A stretch of 64,000 nt of DNA from Mastacembelus armatus (GCF_900324485.2 NC_046646.1:18920500-18984499), one strand, 5' to 3'; counted from the stretch's first letter, positions 14,780 to 32,106 are shown. Notes: generated from the letters alone by a model not told the origin. Translations and numbers: made by a program.

Positions 14780-15390
14780 TAGCTAGACATAAGGGAAAAG
14801 GTAGAGATGAATGGGAGAGGGGTTAGAAAAAGGATGGTACTGCTGTCTGCTTTCATCTTCTTTTCAAATTTTTTTTTTCCAAAGTTTGTTCCTCCAGAGT
14901 TTTGGATTTTGTTTTCCACTGTCTCAGTCTGGTAGCTGTCTGTCTCAATAGTTTTGAACTTGGCTACAATCAAAAATGTGCCATCATTTCAGTGCTGGCA
15001 CTAGTGATCACCTCATCCTTTTCCTGGAGGATGTAGCACATCTTCTTGTAGTCATCCTGCAGTGATTTAAACTCAGCAGTTGCCCCCTTCTACCTGACAA
15101 ACCACCGGATGTCTGAGTCTGTATTAAACTCAGTGACAGTTCTGCCAAAGCAATGTTTCATCTCGTTGACTTTGTGGCACAGTGAGATTTTCTTTTTCTT
15201 GCAACTTCTTGTCCTTCTTGTCAAACTCCTTCTCTTGTCCTTTTCTTTGAACTTGGTGCCAAACTCTTTCTGTATAGCGCTTTAAGATCCAGAGTCCTTC
15301 ACCAGGAGACACCAGAGTCTGGTGGTGTGGCTTTTTCCACAGCGAGATCAGGTCATAGCTCACTGGAGTTCCACAGAAGATTTTCATATA
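14780..15390 (-). pseudogene. Decayed coding-like stretch, possibly a coiled-coil protein remnant
   Basis: Read on the minus strand, adjoining frames give charged, coding-like text: 'EKEFDKKDKKLQEKENL', then 'MKHCFGRTVTEFNTDSDI' followed by 'RWFVR', a stop, and then 'KGATAEFKSLQDDYKK' and 'MCYILQEKDEVITSAS'. The frame changes at least once and stops interrupt it, so it is not an intact gene. No introns are evident, which would fit a processed pseudogene. I do not recognise the parent protein. It may also be a transposon fragment. Confidence 0.3.
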
Positions 15391-15399
15391 TCACAACAG

Positions 15400-16500
15400 T
15401 GTGTGGCATCCAAACAATTAGATGAAATGGCATCGCCAGACTGTACCTAACAAAAAAAAAAACAAACAAACAAAACAAACATATCCATATATTTGCTAAA
15501 ACACAGTGTCTATTTTCTCTCTAAAAGCCTTTCAGCCACTGCAACTGCATTATCTTTTTTTTTTTTTTTTTGGCATCACAAAATGTAGTTAAATATAATG
15601 TATTTGTCATCATCACTAGCATATACTGAAACAATCATGTAGTTGCAAAAAATACACATGAAAACTCATAACTTCAAAAGCTTCAGCTAGTCATTTTCTA
15701 ATTTAGTTGACAAGACTTACACACAATCGTTTTTAAATGAAAAATAAATTTCAGTGCTGCATTGTGAGTTCACTGAACTCAGGTTGAACAATTAGTTCAA
15801 AGATGTTTTTTGGCAAAGCAAGCTTTGATAGTTTGACTGAACCTGAGAAAGGAACGTCAATTGAGAAAGACAGTTATTTAGTTAAATCATAGCCGCCATC
15901 AACCAATAAGATATCAAACTACCTATGCAGCCAAATTGAAAATATTTGTATTATATGCTCAAATACAAATAAAACACCATATTTAGGTGATTGTGTGGCA
16001 ATGATGGAATTATCACTTTACAAAACAAGAATAATGGTATAATTATCTATGTGAAAACATAGGAAAAACAGAAAGACTTGTGTAACCAGTGTTGTAATGA
16101 AATGACATACACTAAATAATCTGAAGTTACAAATTAACAACTTTCTTGTTCATGAAAATTTGCAACATTTTCATCACTCAAAAGAAAACCCCATCCCCTG
16201 ACATAGAACAGTGAAACAGATCGACTTGAATTTGCCAGAAAAAATCCCATTATAGAAAAATAAAATGAACATTAAATAACAATAAAATCCCCTCACAATA
16301 ACAAACATAAGGAAAATGTTCATGGTGGTGTTACTTAAGGCACAAATAAATATGGTAAAGATGCAAACTGAAGCACTGGAGTGATGTGTTGAGAAGAGGG
16401 ACATTTAAAACTGGACATCAGACACTATAGTATGTACTAAAACCAGACAAGTAACTAAGGTTAATCCATTCATGAGTGCAATAATGGTCCAATTACTTAT
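15400..16500. other. Non-coding AT-rich sequence
   Basis: Very AT-rich, with A and T runs and no coding signature. Nothing else could be supported. Confidence 0.5.
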
Positions 16501-16526
16501 GGCTGTTACACTGTGATGAAGTCAAT

Positions 16527-16756
16527 CTAACAGGTCAGTTCAGATAAACGTGGAGAATCTCTGGCTAGAGATTTGGCATCCAGCCTTCCGCTTTCTGAGG
16601 ATGTAATGGGGACTGTAGAGTAAAGGTTCTTGCAGTTCTGCTCAGTAAGAAGGTAAACATTAATGGATTCCACACTATGTATCTCAGGGGAAAAACACAA
16701 CAAGATTCTACCTGCAGTGATTGTCTCCAACACTAACCCTGAGAAGTACATGGGCT
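16527..16756 (-). other. Candidate orphan exon behind a strong splice acceptor
   Basis: On the minus strand a pyrimidine tract of about 25 bases ending in CCCTCAG directly precedes a frame of about 75 codons. It starts 'PMYFSGLVLETITAGRILL' and ends '...SPRLSELTC' with TAG. It has fewer stops and a higher GC content than its AT-rich surroundings. It lies about 1.1 kb downstream of the annotated last exon of nf2 on the same strand. The frame follows the acceptor in phase 0, the same phase as the donor of nf2 exon 15, so an alternative merlin carboxy terminus is possible. I recognise no protein family, and chance is not excluded. Confidence 0.25.
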
Positions 16757-17833
16757 GAGGGAAGGCAAAAAAATAGGAAAGTTATCATTCAGCTATTTTG
16801 TAAATCACTCAGGGTATGAAATCAGCTTCAAACTTAAGAGACCCTACTGCTAAGACACTTGAGCACTATGATACCAACTCAAATTCTAATAGTAAAAAAT
16901 AAAGTTCAATGAATGTCAAAATAGTCAATAGACAACAAAATATAAAAACTTGAAATGGCAGAGCTCAAGTTTGTAACAGTATATTGCATTTCTATTAACT
17001 ACCATTATGAGGCATTAGAAACTGTTGCTGCAGTACTGCAATAAAGGCAATTCAGATGCAAAATGAAAAAAAACAAAACAATACAATCCAAAACAGAGAT
17101 TAAACACCTAATTTAACAGGCAGGGTAGTATCACATGGAGACACTATCCCTGCCCATGTCTGCTTGTCAATTCTGAACCTTTGAGTTGAAATTACTGCTT
17201 TAATAAATAAGATCACAATGTTAATTTTCATACTGCATATCACTGGTAAGATTTTATCTTCAGTATATTTTCAGTGTTCAAAGCTACATTCAAAGCTCCA
17301 AAGCTACAGGTACCGTCAGAAATGTAGGCATGTGGGTTTCTTTAAAGTACTTCAGTATTTCTACATTACCAATTCCTCATGATATCAATAGCTAAATTTC
17401 ACCAAATTACAAGTGATGCACGAACTTTAACTAATGCTGGTTTGTGACTACTTTTTAACTCCTGTCCCAAAATGTTCTTACGGCATTAATATTATTTTAT
17501 ACTCGCCTGTCTTTCAGTTAAGCTTCCCTTAAAACATCACAAAAAAACATATTCAGCACCACATTCTGAATGTGTGTTAGAAACATGGCACACATTGTTT
17601 GTTATATATTAAAAAAAAATGTGGACTGTGCTGTAGTGTAGCAAACAGTACAACTTAGCACGTCAGACAGCCAAACTAGTGGCTGCTTGTTGTTCTGGAG
17701 AAATTTAATCTTTTTAAAGTTTAAAGTGGTGTGTGTATGTGTCAGTCTATTTCAGTCATGTAAAAAAAGAAAAAAAAACATATCCAGAGTCACAACTGCT
17801 GGTGCCTTCTTTCCTCATTGTGCCGGGCTGGGC

Positions 17834-24129
<6,296 letters not shown>

Positions 24130-24140
24130 TTTGAGGGTCT

Positions 24141-24735
24141 GCTGTCAGAAAAACCTGGAAAATAAAAAAAAAGTTTTTTAATGACACCTTTCTGGCACTT
24201 AACTAAACGTTACAGGGTCATGTTTGTGGAAATGTGCTATCAGGCGCTAAGAATTTAATGCTAAAGATGTTTTACAGAAGAAACCCCGCGTTACTTCTTT
24301 GTTAAACTCAACATGCATTTGAAAACAAAGACGAGGCCCATTACCAGGGAGCAAAGTTGCAAACTTCAGCCGTCCAACAAGGCTCACAGGAGGCTGGGCT
24401 CTTTGCTGGGGAGACCAAAGCTAAGCTAGGTGATAAACAGGCTCCAGTTAAGCCACGAAAACGGACCAAAACAAGTTGGAGAAACAGCGGAACTTTTGCG
24501 AGACCTCCATGATAAAATGCCTCCAACGAGCGGGCTTTGTGTGTTTTAACGCAGTTTCTGACAACACCTGGAAACAACTTTGCTAACGCTACAGGTAGCT
24601 ACGTGCTTTAGCTGGTTAGCTTGCTGTTAAAAAGTCAGAAGGACTTTCCAGAAGATTTTTGTTTTGACTCCCAGTCGCTCTACAGGTGGGAATAGGAACA
24701 GCAGCTTGGGAACGTGTTACTGCGCATGTGCAGAC
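24141..24735 (-). promoter_or_regulatory. Probable nf2 5' UTR exon and core promoter
   Basis: A TTTTTCTGACAG acceptor lies 12 bases upstream of the ATG, so the 5' UTR is probably spliced. A donor (GTAATG) at 24344-24339 would end an upstream non-coding exon. A palindromic NRF-1-like site, TGCGCATGTGCA, lies at 24721-24732 and would suit a TATA-less housekeeping promoter. The start site itself cannot be read from sequence. Confidence 0.5.
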
Positions 24736-24739
24736 AACC

Positions 24740-26490
24740 ACGGATGCAACGTTTATGGGTCGTCGAAAATATTGAATTTCAACCTTGGGTTAAGCCTGGG
24801 CTTGGGTGTGCTTTGGTTTATAGTCCTCTGGTAGTATCTGCTCCTCTAAACAGTGCAGAAAGTTAATTTTTAGTGACAACTTTGATAAAGTGTTTTCCAA
24901 ACATAGGCCTTATTTTCTTTTTATTATGCTAAAAACAAAATGTCTGTGCATCTGTAACCTTGATTCAGTATCTTTTTTCAGCTTTTTTGGTTGTCAGAAT
25001 TAGAGTTACCTTTCAAAAGGGACTGGGATTATGGGTGTAATCAAAAGGACAGAAGCAGAGTCATATTATTTTTGACCTTGTGTATAGAAATGGGTGGTGT
25101 AATTCAGTCTTGTCTGTCAGGCTTCTGTTTTTTGGCAAAAAAAGAAGAGTTGTCATTATAACCAGTGTGCAGAAATGTCTAATGTTTCATTATGTTTGGG
25201 AATGGCAGGCTGAGCCAATTTATTAGGAAACTAGATGAAAAAAACTATATAAAGTATATATATAATAGTATATATAAAAATTATATATACTGTATATGTG
25301 TATACATGGCCACAGACAGTAAATATATTAGTCACTGAAAATTATATATTTGATATTTGTCAGTTTATCACATTTGCATGTATTTATTTTATTTTCTTCC
25401 ATCATCATTAGACACTTTCAACTACTCTTTCTTGCTTAAACTCTGGTGCTTTCATAAACTTTTAAAAAATTGGTAATTTCTAAATAAGATGTTCTACATC
25501 TAAATATTACATATATAAATATATTATAAATATTATATTAAATATTATACCTTCTTGCCTCATTGCAAGAAGGTTCTGGGTTTGCAAACTGTCAGGGACC
25601 TTTCTGTGTGGAGTTTGCATGTTCTCTCCGTGCTTGTGTTGGATTCCTCCCACAGTCCAAAAACATGTATGTCAGGTTGATTGGTGACTCTAAATTGCCC
25701 ATAGGAGTGAGTGTGAGTGTGTGAGGTTGTTTTTCTCTATGTGGCCCTGTGATGGACTGATGACCTGTCCAGGGTGTACCCCTGCCTTCCACCTGAAAGA
25801 GAGCTGGCATAGGCTCCAGCAGATCCCTGTGACCCTGGTTAGGAATAAGCGGGTATAGATAATGGATGGATACATTTATCAGATGGATTTATACAAACAT
25901 TTCTTTCCATTGGGATATTATTTTTTTTATTCTACTGTTTGTTGTTGCTCAGCGCTTTGTGTGACTTCTATCACTGGCAAATGGTTTACAAATAAATTCA
26001 GATTGATTCATATTGTTTTCTAATGTCGAAGCAACATGGTGCTTTTAATATATATATACTTGCTGTAACTGAACTGCACTGCTTTAACTCATTTAAATTT
26101 ACTGTTTCATAGAAACACAACTAAAATTTTAGTAAGGTCGATAACTTTTATAACAATAATTTATAAGCACAAAATTGTCTGCAGGTGTCTCAACTCATGT
26201 TCAAAGGCACTGAAACTTAGCTGTTCTACTTTACAATGCTAGTGACCATGGTCAAACCAGGAAGGCTCAGGAGGAGATAAGCATGATTAAATTTAGTACT
26301 TGGGCGAAATCCAGTTTGTGCATTTCATTTTCCAGTAAGTGCTCATCTCAAGCTATGACAGTAAAGGAGACAGTTGACATCAATGGTTTAGTTTGTTCCC
26401 CAGAATAAATGTATTTGAGCTGACACCATACAAACCTAGTGAACGTGAACTGACAGGTTTCATTAACAGGAAAGATGGTGTGAATTCATA
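24740..26490. other. Intergenic region between nf2 and the ADP/ATP carrier
   Basis: AT-rich, with a (TA)-rich patch near 25255-25310 and one retroposon copy (listed separately). A short tail 'ggtttacaaataaattcaga' at about 25984-26003, followed by 'ttgattcat', resembles the 3' end of fish LINE/SINE elements. No coding exon was found. Confidence 0.5.
25555..25880 (+). repeat. tRNA-headed retroposon, copy 2 of a three-copy family
   Basis: It opens with 'gcctcattgcaagaaggttc' and 'tgggtttgcaa', a tRNA-like B-box region. The shared body follows ('tttctgtgtggagtttgcat', 'cacagtccaaaaacatgtat', 'ctgtccagggtgtacccctg') and the element ends 'gggtatagataatggatgga'. It is the most complete copy in the window and the one that shows the head of the family. 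Confidence 0.7.
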
Positions 26491-26493
26491 AAA

Positions 26494-26499
26494 TTTATT
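26494..26499 (-). terminator. Polyadenylation signal AATAAA for the ADP/ATP carrier
   Basis: AATAAA on the minus strand, about 90 bases after the stop codon of the carrier gene. Position and hexamer both fit. An actual cleavage site cannot be seen. Confidence 0.55.
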
Positions 26500-26588
26500 A
26501 CCATAAATATGGCAGATTACAGCATCCATATATATATATATAAAGTTTAAATTCACAAAACTGCACAGCAACGTGACAGCGTGAAGAT

Positions 26589-28484
26589 TTACATGATTTT
26601 CTTTAGCTCATCAAACAATACCAGCACGAAGGCACTGCCCAGGCTTCTGAGCACGTTGGAATAGGCCCCGTTAAAAAAGGCTTTGCGACCCTCATTGCGT
26701 GCCATCTTACGCCAGCAGTCAATAGTCCCATGGTATATGATGTCACCTGAGGATGGTAAGAAAAATGCATAAGTTAGAAAAAGCAGGGAGAAATAAAACT
26801 TATACAATCAGGGCATGAAAAAACACTTTTGTGTTTAAGATCAACTCCATAACCAAGAGTCTATACTGTCTATAATGTCTTTTCCAAATTATATGACTAT
26901 TGTGCTGTAAAGCTTTCCATTATTGCAAATAAACTAACCTTCTTTGCGTCCAGACTGCATCATCATACGTCTACGAACAGTATCGAAGGGGTATGAGATC
27001 AGACCAGCAACAACTGTCACAGTCTGTGCAATCATCCAGCTCACCAATATATGGATGTTCTTGGGATCTGAAAGCATACCTATAAAGACACAAATAAAGA
27101 CTATACAACTGATTTTCAGTGTTTTAGAAGAAATAATATGTGTCACAAGATGTAAAACTCAACGTACCCTTAGCTGTGTCATAGATGCCAAAGTATGCAG
27201 CCCTGTAGATGATGATACCTTGCAAAGACACACTGAAGCCCTGGTACAAACCTCTCAGGCCATCAGACTTAATGATCTTCACCAGACAGTCTCGCAGACC
27301 AGTAAACTCTCTTTGAGCTATATTCTTTCCCACATCAGCAGCCAGGCGGGTACGAGCGAAGTCAAGGGGGTACACGAAACAGAGAGAGGTGGCTCCGGCA
27401 GCACCACCTGAGGCCAGGTTACCAGCAAAGTACCTCCAAAACTGGGTCCGACTGTCAGTGCCACTAAGGAAAATCTGCTTGTATTTGTCCTTGAAGGCAA
27501 AGTTGAGGGCCTGGGTAGGAAAATATCTGATCACATTGGCAAGATTACCTCTCCAGAAAGAAAGGACTCCTTGCTCCCTGGGGATACGGACAATACAGTC
27601 GATGAAACCCTTGTACTGCTTATCTACGGTGATCTGCTTACTGGCATGCTGCACCTGGAATAAGGAAAACGAAAGACGTTTAAAAGAGGGAAGCTAAATA
27701 ACTGTTAAACATATAACATCCATAATACAATACAAACAACTCTTACAATCCCACTAGGGGCAATTTGTTCTTAGCAGCTCATTATGCACACAACACACCA
27801 CAATAGAGGAATGAAATACAATACACAAGAAGATATTCCAGCTTTTAGCTTAATGTTCAACAGAAATGGATTAAACAGAATAAATATCCTGCTGTTTGTT
27901 CAAATTAATGTTAAGTTTCAATGTTAAACTACAAGAGTGATATTTGATTTTTTTCTGCCAGTAGAACATGGGATTTGATTTCACTATAGGCAGGCTGAGG
28001 AGGTAAATTTACTTAGATGTAATCATTCCCTTAAGTGATAGTTGATACTAAGCTAGTCTAAAACATTGCTAATTAAATCTGGACTAAAATAGGCTATATT
28101 GAAAACTAACAAAAATCAAATAACAAAATGACTAAAATCTATAAACATTTTTATTAACAGACTCTATCTAAAAGCATGCCAACAATGAATGGGTTATTTA
28201 ATAGCCAATTTCACTTATTTGCAAATCATCCTTCTCCTCCACCTTAAAGACAGATCATCTCTGAGCTATGGGAGGAATCTCTAAGACATAAGGGATGATA
28301 TATGAGACCATCTTTCACAAAGGTCTTTCATCAAGTAGATGTACCCCTTTCTCAGAAACCTGTTGGTGACACTGCACTTTCAATTATTAAAGAGCAGATA
28401 CACAGGTGTTATTGACAAACAAAACACAAACAAATATTCTGTTCATACATTCATTATCTTAAATACAATATGAATGCAGAACGA

Positions 28485-28518
<34 letters not shown>

Positions 28519-28749
28519 ACCTGCAGTTTAATTCTAGTGGATATGTTTAGAAAGGCATCAATAAACAGCATTAAACTGTCTGGTTACTGGCCCACAGCTT
28601 TTAACCAATCAGAATGCAGATGTAACCAGACTTTTTACCTGGAGGATAAGCTTCGCTCTCTCGACTGGGGCGACGGCAGATTCAACGATGATAGCAGAGA
28701 TGCCACCGGCCAAGAAATCCTTGGCGAAAGAAACAGTTTGTTCACTCAT
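26589..28749 (-). CDS. ADP/ATP translocase (SLC25A4/5/6 family) with a divergent first exon
   Basis: A six-helix carrier of the mitochondrial inner membrane that normally exchanges cytosolic ADP for matrix ATP. Exons (minus): 28749-28639, 27654-27168, 27079-26939 and 26746-26589. They join in phase to 298 aa, the standard length. All three carrier signatures are present (PVERAK, PLDFAR, PFDTVR), as is the RRRMMM hallmark. The other substrate contacts are kept: NVIR (Arg80), GIIIY and NVLR (Arg280). The oddity is in exon 1. Where vertebrate carriers read ISKTAVAPIERVKLLLQ, this gene reads [17 protein letters not shown]. The lysine that contacts nucleotide phosphate (bovine Lys22) is therefore glutamate (residue 23 here). 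Exons 2-4 are close to the usual sequence. The N-terminus [16 protein letters not shown] is most like SLC25A6/A5, but I cannot assign the paralogue. An L2 LINE begins within about 300 bp upstream. The intact frame argues against a pseudogene. Confidence 0.93.
28485..28518. repeat. (ATCT)n microsatellite
   Basis: About eight ATCT units in intron 1 of the ADP/ATP carrier gene. Confidence 0.95.
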
Positions 28750-29009
28750 GATGTGATGTTGTTGATGTGGCTGCCTCACACACAATGTAACTATTCACAC
28801 CTTCCTCACCGCAGTAAACTTGGCTTTAAGTAGGATATTCCACAGACATCCGCTGATCCTGATGCAGCTCAGCAGGTGTCAGGTTCACATTGGGTTTGCA
28901 ATAGGAGTACGCTTACCTCACACTTAACCTAGGGAGCATCAATAAATTACCCTTTTAATCGCCGGTGTATATTTATTTTGATTCTTTTACTTGATATAAA
29001 TCTTCTTAA

Positions 29010-31952
29010 ATCTGCTTTTGCAATCTAGCGTTTATTTACCTGGCTATTCTACTTGTTCTCACTCGAAACATTCGAGCGAACCGTACCTACGACAGATATA
29101 CACTATTGGATATTCATAAAAGCTGCAAGAACTTTGTTTTGGATCATCCATTCAACTTCGACCATCTACCCCCGGAGTTGATCAGACAGCCGCGACCTGA
29201 TGAACAACTTATCCCGACCGGGTATGCTCGCCGCCGGCGACGTGACCGCAAACAGCGTCGGGGTAAGCGTGGTGGAGTGCGAGCTAGGTTAAGGCTCAAT
29301 CCACACCGAACTGCACTCCCCAGCATATTTCTTGCCAACGTGCGTTCTTTGTTGAACAAGCTGGACGAACTTAAGATCTGGACCCTCACACAGAAAAGAC
29401 TTATGGACTGTAACATCATGTTTTTCACTGAAACTTGGCTTAGCAAAGACATCCCATCCTCCGTGGTTGAACTAGAAGGCCGTTCTGTCTTCAGGGCGGA
29501 CAGGACGGCAGAGGCTTCGGGTAAGAGCAGGGGAGGCGGTTTATGCATTTATGTAAACAAAACTTGGTGCACGGACTGCGTCACTGTTAGTACCCACTGT
29601 TCTGCTGAACTGGAATATTTAGCCATCAAATGCAGACCCTTCTACCTTCCACGTGAGTTCAGCTGCATTGTTGCTATCGCTGTGTATGTACCACCTGACG
29701 CAAATAGCAAAGCAGCAATGAAAGAACTCTCCATTGCCATTAACAAGCTTCAGACTCAACACCCAGATGGGGCTTTTATTGTCACTGGGGACTTTAACCA
29801 TTGCAACCTAAAAACTGTTCAACCTAAATTTCACCAAAACATCTCATGCTTCACTAGAGACAATAAAACCTTGGACCATGTTTATACTAATGTGCCTGGT
29901 GCCTACAAAGTCATACCCCTCCCCCACCTTGGTCAGTCCGACCACCTCTCTTTGTTTCTCCTGCCTAAGTACACTCCAGTCATTAAACGTGTGAAACCAA
30001 CAACAAAAGCTGTTAAGGTCTGGATGGAAGATGCAGACTCCACTCTACAACAACTGTTCCAGCACACTGACTGGAATATGTTTGCTTCCGACGCCACCAC
30101 GGACTCCCAAACAAACATTCACACATACACCAACTCTGTCCTGGATTATATCAACAAGTGTGTAGAGGGAGTGACTACACATAAAACAGTGAAACTATTC
30201 CCTAATCAGAAACCCTGGATGAACAAAGAAGTTCGCCTTCTCCTCAAGGCTAGGGATGCAGCCTTCAGGTCGGGAGACCAGGAGGCGTACAGCTCAGCCA
30301 GATCCAACCTGAGGAAAGGAATATCCAGGGCCAAACACTCCTACAAGGAAAGGATTGAAGAGCACTTCAACTCCTCTGACCCCCGGCGTATGTGGCAAGG
30401 CCTACATACAATCACCAACAATTCCCCCTGCAACTCTCCCCTACCCTCCTCTACTTCCCTCCCAGACAAGCTGAACCACTTTTATGCTCGATTTGACCGG
30501 GAAAACAAGGAGACAGCCTTCAAGCCAGCCGTTTCACCAGATGAGGACATACTCCAATTTTCCACCTCAGAGGTCTGCGACATTCTGGGCAGGGTGAATG
30601 CTCGGAAAGCTGCTGGACCTGATGGAGTACCCGGACGTGTGTTGCGAGCCTGCTCGGAGCAGTTGGCTGGTGTCTTCACCAACATCTTTAACATGTCTCT
30701 GGCCCACTTAACAATCCCCCACAGTTTTAAATCTGCCACTATTGTTCCGGTGCCTAAAAAGTCTACAGCCAAAGAACTGAATGACTTCCGCCCGGTTGCA
30801 CTGACACCCATAATTGCAAAGTGTTTTGAGAGGCTGGTCCTCTTCAAACTGAAGTCATGTCTGCCTGCTACACTGGACCCATATCAATTTGCCTACCGAC
30901 GCAACAGATCAACAGAGGATGCCATCTCCACAGTGCTCCATCTGGCACTCACCCACCTGGACAGTCCCAATACATATGTCAGAATGCTGTTCATTGACTT
31001 TAGTTCAGCATTCAACACGGTGATCCCCTCCAAGCTGATCTCCAAGCTCAGCCAGCTTGGCATCAGCAACTCACTTTGCAGCTGGATTATGGACTTCCTC
31101 ACTAACAGACCCCAGACTGTTAAAATAGGATGCCTCTCCTCCTCCACCATTACCCTGAACACTGGCGTGCCGCAGGGCTGTGTGTTGAGCCCTCTGCTCT
31201 ACTCCCTCTTCACCCACGACTGCGCCCCTGTTTATGGCTCCAATGCTATAATCAAGTTTGCAGATGACACCACAGTGGTGGGCCTGATCAGAGAGGAGGA
31301 TGAAACAGCATATAGAGATGAGGTTCAGCAACTAGCTTTGTTGTGCAAAAACAATAACCTGGCACTCAATATCCAGAAGACCAAGGAGATCATTGTGGAT
31401 TTCAGGAGAGCCAAGAGCAGGGCACACATCCCCCTCCACATCAGCGGTGCTGAGGTGGAACGTGTGTCTAGCTTTAAGTTCCTTGGAGTACACATCACTG
31501 AAAATCTTTCCTGGTCCCTCAACTCCTCCAGTCTGGTGAAGAAGGCGCATCAGCGCCTTCACTTCCTACGTACCCTGAAGAAAGCTCACCTATGCTCTAG
31601 GATTCTAACAGACTTCTACCATTGTACCACTGAGAGCATACTCACTAACTGCATCTCTGTTTGGCACGGCAACTGCAACGCTGCTGATCGCAAGGCACTG
31701 CAAAGAGTAGTGAAATCTGCTCAAAGGATTATTGGCTCCCAACTCCCCTCCATCCACGACACATATCATAAACGCTGTACAAACAAAGCCAAGTCCATTG
31801 TCAAGGACGCCACCCACCCAAATCATGGTCTTTTCAGCCTACTCCCATCTGGCAGGCGATACAGGAGCCTGCGTTCCCGCACCAGCAGGCTCAGGTACAG
31901 CTTCTTTCCAGAGGCTGTAGCACTGCTGAACAAAACTTCACCTCCTGTCTAG
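29010..31952 (+). CDS. L2 endonuclease-reverse transcriptase polyprotein
   Basis: The frame is open from 29010 to the stop at 31952, about 980 codons. Counting from a TTG at 29106, the endonuclease shows ANVRS (77-81), TETW (108-111), GDFNH (228-232) and SDH (278-280). The RT shows FIDFSSAF (near 629), GVPQGCVLSPLL (near 685) and FADD (near 718). No ATG occurs in frame before the endonuclease domain; the first is around residue 100. Initiation is therefore at a non-AUG codon, by coupling to a lost upstream ORF1, or not at all if the copy is 5'-truncated. The text before the TTG ('RTYDRYTLLDIHK') looks like genuine L2 protein, so the natural frame extends upstream of it. No internal stop or frameshift was seen. 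Confidence 0.88.
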   Translation: MCFCNLAFIYLAILLVLTRNIRANRTYDRYTLLDIHKSCKNFVLDHPFNFDHLPPELIRQPRPDEQLIPTGYARRRRRDRKQRRGKRGGVRARLRLNPHRTALPSIFLANVRSLLNKLDELKIWTLTQKRLMDCNIMFFTETWLSKDIPSSVVELEGRSVFRADRTAEASGKSRGGGLCIYVNKTWCTDCVTVSTHCSAELEYLAIKCRPFYLPREFSCIVAIAVYVPPDANSKAAMKELSIAINKLQTQHPDGAFIVTGDFNHCNLKTVQPKFHQNISCFTRDNKTLDHVYTNVPGAYKVIPLPHLGQSDHLSLFLLPKYTPVIKRVKPTTKAVKVWMEDADSTLQQLFQHTDWNMFASDATTDSQTNIHTYTNSVLDYINKCVEGVTTHKTVKLFPNQKPWMNKEVRLLLKARDAAFRSGDQEAYSSARSNLRKGISRAKHSYKERIEEHFNSSDPRRMWQGLHTITNNSPCNSPLPSSTSLPDKLNHFYARFDRENKETAFKPAVSPDEDILQFSTSEVCDILGRVNARKAAGPDGVPGRVLRACSEQLAGVFTNIFNMSLAHLTIPHSFKSATIVPVPKKSTAKELNDFRPVALTPIIAKCFERLVLFKLKSCLPATLDPYQFAYRRNRSTEDAISTVLHLALTHLDSPNTYVRMLFIDFSSAFNTVIPSKLISKLSQLGISNSLCSWIMDFLTNRPQTVKIGCLSSSTITLNTGVPQGCVLSPLLYSLFTHDCAPVYGSNAIIKFADDTTVVGLIREEDETAYRDEVQQLALLCKNNNLALNIQKTKEIIVDFRRAKSRAHIPLHISGAEVERVSSFKFLGVHITENLSWSLNSSSLVKKAHQRLHFLRTLKKAHLCSRILTDFYHCTTESILTNCISVWHGNCNAADRKALQRVVKSAQRIIGSQLPSIHDTYHKRCTNKAKSIVKDATHPNHGLFSLLPSGRRYRSLRSRTSRLRYSFFPEAVALLNKTSPPV

Positions 31953-32105
31953 CATTTGCACTTTAAGCTATTTCTAGTAACCTGTTTACATTTTACTATT
32001 TGCACTGTTACATGTTTACATTGACTGTATTGCACTGTTTATCAGTTTACATTACTCCTACACTGTTTCACCCAGGACTTGCACTGCTAACACCCCATAC
32101 TATAC

Positions 32106-32106
<1 letters not shown>

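Noticed and set aside
16680-16756. Resemblance of PMYFSGLVLETITAG to the histone H2A PVYLAAVLEYLTAE motif
   Set aside because: The match covers about 15 residues with several mismatches, and neither the preceding nor the following H2A sequence is present.
26589-28749. ADP/ATP carrier as a pseudogene because of the K-to-E change
   Set aside because: All four exons join in phase to the exact family length with canonical splice sites and no stop; a retrocopy is excluded by its introns.
29144-31920. Many overlapping frames of 60-134 codons on both strands inside the LINE
   Set aside because: They are shadows of the long GC-balanced L2 frame and lack any independent domain.
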